Of a stretch of 64,000 nucleotides of DNA, positions 62,039 to 64,000 are shown in pieces. Every line of letters begins with the position of its first letter. Position 1 is the first letter of the stretch. The notes under the pieces were generated by a model. That model was not told the DNA's origin, did not search any database, and saw only the letters and a list, made by a program, of their open reading frames with translations. Both the position numbers and the translations under genes were made by a program. The stretch lies in assembly GCF_003318255.1 (NCBI RefSeq), contig NZ_QOCF01000007.1:62001-126000 (forward strand), written 5' to 3'. This stretch comes from Ruegeria sp. A3M17. GTDB taxonomy: Bacteria > Pseudomonadota > Alphaproteobacteria > Rhodobacterales > Rhodobacteraceae.

Positions 62039-63553
62039 TCAGCCCTCCTTTTGATGAAACAAACTGCGGAACAGGTGCCGGATGTCTGGGCTGTCGAAAT
62101 GCTTGAAACTTGTGATGACACGGTCACGTTCGGCCATTTGGCGCTGATCCAGAACAGAAATCAGCCCGCCCACGGACAAGGCCAACTGCGCATCAGCGCG
62201 GCCTTGCTTATTGGTGTGCTGTTTCACAAAATTCAGAAGCGCCTCTTGTTGGACTGAGAAATCATTGAACAGGCCCAGATTATCCTGCAGCTTTTTCAAT
62301 GGCTTGATGATTGTTTTAAACGCCTCTGCGTCGAACAAAGGCGCAAAGAACTCCATAAGATAACGCAGTTTTTTGCAGTCGATCCGCAGATTATGCACAG
62401 CTTCGTCAGGCGTGTTTGGCGTGATGCCGCGCGCCAGTTTGCAGGTTTTGCGGTATCGCTTCCAAATCAGGGCGCGCGCGTTTTCATAGGCAGGTCGATC
62501 TGCATTTGGGCCGGGCTGCAGATTGGTCGGATCAGCGAAAAGCTCGGTCAACTTTTTCATCTGATTGTCATAGCCTTGCGTTCGAAAGCGCCGAGACAGA
62601 CGGCCAAGTGCCTGGCTGCGCTCCTTTTCGAATTCCGCAAACATGGCCACGGCACCTTCATGAAGGTTCGGCGGTATCAGATTGAAGTAACTATCTTTTT
62701 CCAACAGATAGACGTCCAAATCCCGCACTCGACCAGTGGGTTCCATCAAACCGGAAAACTCGCGCCTTAATGCAACGGATTGTTCGGGCGAGAACACATC
62801 CTTGAACAGGCTGATCACAGATCGCACGCGGCGCAGAGAAACGCGGTAGTCATGCAGAAATTCAGTATCGATATCATCGATCACGCCCGCCTCATTCTGG
62901 CGCGCAACCGCCAGATAGGTGCGAATGATGTCGGTGGCGACTTCGATTGATGGCTCTTGTTTACTGACGCGGATTTCGGGTTTGGCCTTGTATATGGTCG
63001 CGTCGGGAAACAACCAGTCGAACAATGGCCTCGCCTTGCTTTTACCACCCTCCAATTTCGTCAGCTTTTCACAAACAGTCTTATACGCCCGGTCATATCC
63101 GCGCATGTGTTGAACAGTAACAACAGTTACCTGCCCCTGACCCGAGGACAATAACATCATCGTGCCGCGCACTTGTGTCTTTTGCAGGTCACCCAGAATG
63201 GCAATCGATCGGTGCTTGGCCCTGCCTGCCCCGACGTTCATCAACGCGCGCAACTTGGGAAAGCCCGCTAGACGCGCCTTGACGGGTCCGTCAGGCAAAT
63301 CCTGCACGAGCTTCCCCTTTCCCTTGCATCGCTGGGATTTGGCTCCACCGCCGCGCAACAAAAACAATGACCCATCGGTTTGGATCAAAACCTTGCCAGA
63401 TGCCCTGAGGGATTGGTCATGACAATCCAGAATATCAAAATTTCCTGCAGGTTCAGTGGCCTCGAACCGCAAAGTCAATTCTTTCAGAGATTTTGCAAAA
63501 CCCGCCTCATCGAATGTGCCCGGGATAACAAAACAGTTTTTGACCCGAGCCAT
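62039..63553 (-). CDS. CHAD domain protein
   Basis: This protein of about 504 residues carries a C-terminal CHAD domain (from about 210), a helical fold rich in conserved histidines and basic residues. Marks are FLHDYRVSLRRVRSVISLFKD (segments near 237) and AVHNLRIDCKKLRYLMEFF near 395, each with the HxxR pattern. The N-terminal 200 residues are unlike CYTH and I do not recognise them. CHAD domains bind inorganic polyphosphate and target polyphosphate granules. The ATG at 63553 has AAGGGA nine bases upstream. It is first in the CHAD-ParA-CYTH operon. Confidence 0.88.
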   Translation of the reverse strand: MARVKNCFVIPGTFDEAGFAKSLKELTLRFEATEPAGNFDILDCHDQSLRASGKVLIQTDGSLFLLRGGGAKSQRCKGKGKLVQDLPDGPVKARLAGFPKLRALMNVGAGRAKHRSIAILGDLQKTQVRGTMMLLSSGQGQVTVVTVQHMRGYDRAYKTVCEKLTKLEGGKSKARPLFDWLFPDATIYKAKPEIRVSKQEPSIEVATDIIRTYLAVARQNEAGVIDDIDTEFLHDYRVSLRRVRSVISLFKDVFSPEQSVALRREFSGLMEPTGRVRDLDVYLLEKDSYFNLIPPNLHEGAVAMFAEFEKERSQALGRLSRRFRTQGYDNQMKKLTELFADPTNLQPGPNADRPAYENARALIWKRYRKTCKLARGITPNTPDEAVHNLRIDCKKLRYLMEFFAPLFDAEAFKTIIKPLKKLQDNLGLFNDFSVQQEALLNFVKQHTNKQGRADAQLALSVGGLISVLDQRQMAERDRVITSFKHFDSPDIRHLFRSLFHQKEG

Positions 63554-63715
63554 TAAGAGCGTCCCTTTCACCGAGGATCCAGTACGTGATCATGAATTCA
63601 TATTCCTCCGATCCGATCAACGACTAACTCTGTTGATCAAGAGCAATGAGCGGAACATCTGATTTTGCTCGAACAACCGAATGACTCTGTCCGGGCATTT
63701 GGCTAAGACGGGGGT

Positions 63716-64000
63716 ATGTCTGATCCTGTTTCATCGATCCGCAATCTCGGCCCAGCTTTCCAGCAATCCTGCGCACGCGCAGGCATTCATTCTGCGCAGG
63801 AATTGCGCGATTTGGGGCCGGACGAAGCCTATGCACGGCTATTACAGGCGGGCACCCGGCCGCATTTCATCGGATACTACGTGCTGGTGATGGGATTGCA
63901 GGGGCGCCCCTGGAACGACTGCAAGGGCGCGGAAAAGAAGGCGCTGCGCGTAAAGTTCGACGCAATAAAAGCCAGCGTTAGCACTGCCCCGGAAACCCAG
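63716..64000 (+). CDS. TfoX C-terminal domain protein, cut by right edge
   Basis: The frame starts at the ATG 63716 and runs open to the edge, giving 95 residues. It shows the TfoX_C pattern: IRNLGPAFQQSCARAGIHSA, QELRDLGPDEAYARLLQAG and LVMGLQGRPWNDC. The domain is a helix-hairpin-helix-like fold found alone or with the TfoX competence regulator domain. It is divergent from the CHAD gene across a gap of about 160 bases. Function of stand-alone versions is unknown. Confidence 0.78.
   Translation, partial: MSDPVSSIRNLGPAFQQSCARAGIHSAQELRDLGPDEAYARLLQAGTRPHFIGYYVLVMGLQGRPWNDCKGAEKKALRVKFDAIKASVSTAPETQ

Overview
The window looks like chromosomal DNA of a marine alphaproteobacterium of the order Rhodobacterales (Roseobacter group). 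The grounds are high GC content, a trgA-trgB-cysK locus as known from Rhodobacter sphaeroides, tetrameric sarcosine oxidase genes, a GGGGGC-TTT-GCCCCC intergenic element of a type I associate with this order, many ATGA-coupled operons, and a tRNA gene with encoded CCA. I see no prophage, insertion sequence, CRISPR array or plasmid replication gene. The tyrosine recombinase present is the housekeeping XerD type. The assignment is by recognition; no search was run.

Region 1 (1-26.7 kb) is a catabolic island for methylated and acylated amines. On the minus strand lie an M24 peptidase-like protein, a EutA/maleate-isomerase-like protein, a PotABCD-type ABC importer and a creatinase cut by the left edge. 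Divergent from them are an ectoine-hydrolase homologue (doeA) and an ArgE-type deacetylase. Next comes a six-gene minus-strand operon (PF06684-type protein, alpha/beta hydrolase, two-domain flavin reductase, luciferase-like monooxygenase, aldehyde dehydrogenase, DUF1989 protein) with a divergent LysR gene. Then come soxBDAG (sarcosine oxidase) and a GlxA/GbdR-type regulator. Creatinase makes sarcosine and urea, and SoxBDAG oxidises sarcosine, so the two ends of the island join into one route. The region ends with a decayed alpha/beta hydrolase next to its LysR gene, and a GntR gene divergent from an AbrB-family membrane protein.

Region 2 (26.7-38.1 kb) holds tRNA-Ser(GGA) and a co-directional minus-strand set phrB-cfa-trgA-trgB-cysK-mechanosensitive channel. 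An ECF sigma-E-like promoter (TGATCC, 18 bp, TAACC) sits just before phrB, which suggests a singlet-oxygen or membrane-stress unit. A class V aminotransferase-like gene, pyrH with a strong terminator, and miaA follow.

Region 3 (38.1-45 kb) is a peptide-type ABC importer: Tat-exported binding protein, two permeases and a fused double ATPase. A hairpin follows the binding-protein gene.

Region 4 (45-64 kb) is mostly core genes: lytic transglycosylase, ssb, site-2 protease, aroB/aroK, a 49-aa membrane protein, a large exported protein of unknown function, xerD, a CorC-type protein, a dimethylglycine-dehydrogenase-like flavoprotein, a MobA-like nucleotidyltransferase, a Do protease followed by a two-component system, and a CHAD-ParA-CYTH operon that may act on polyphosphate. 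The right edge cuts a TfoX C-terminal-domain gene. The most interesting items are the six-gene monooxygenase operon, the DoeA-ArgE pairing, the SoxD lacking zinc cysteines, and the CHAD-ParA-CYTH operon.
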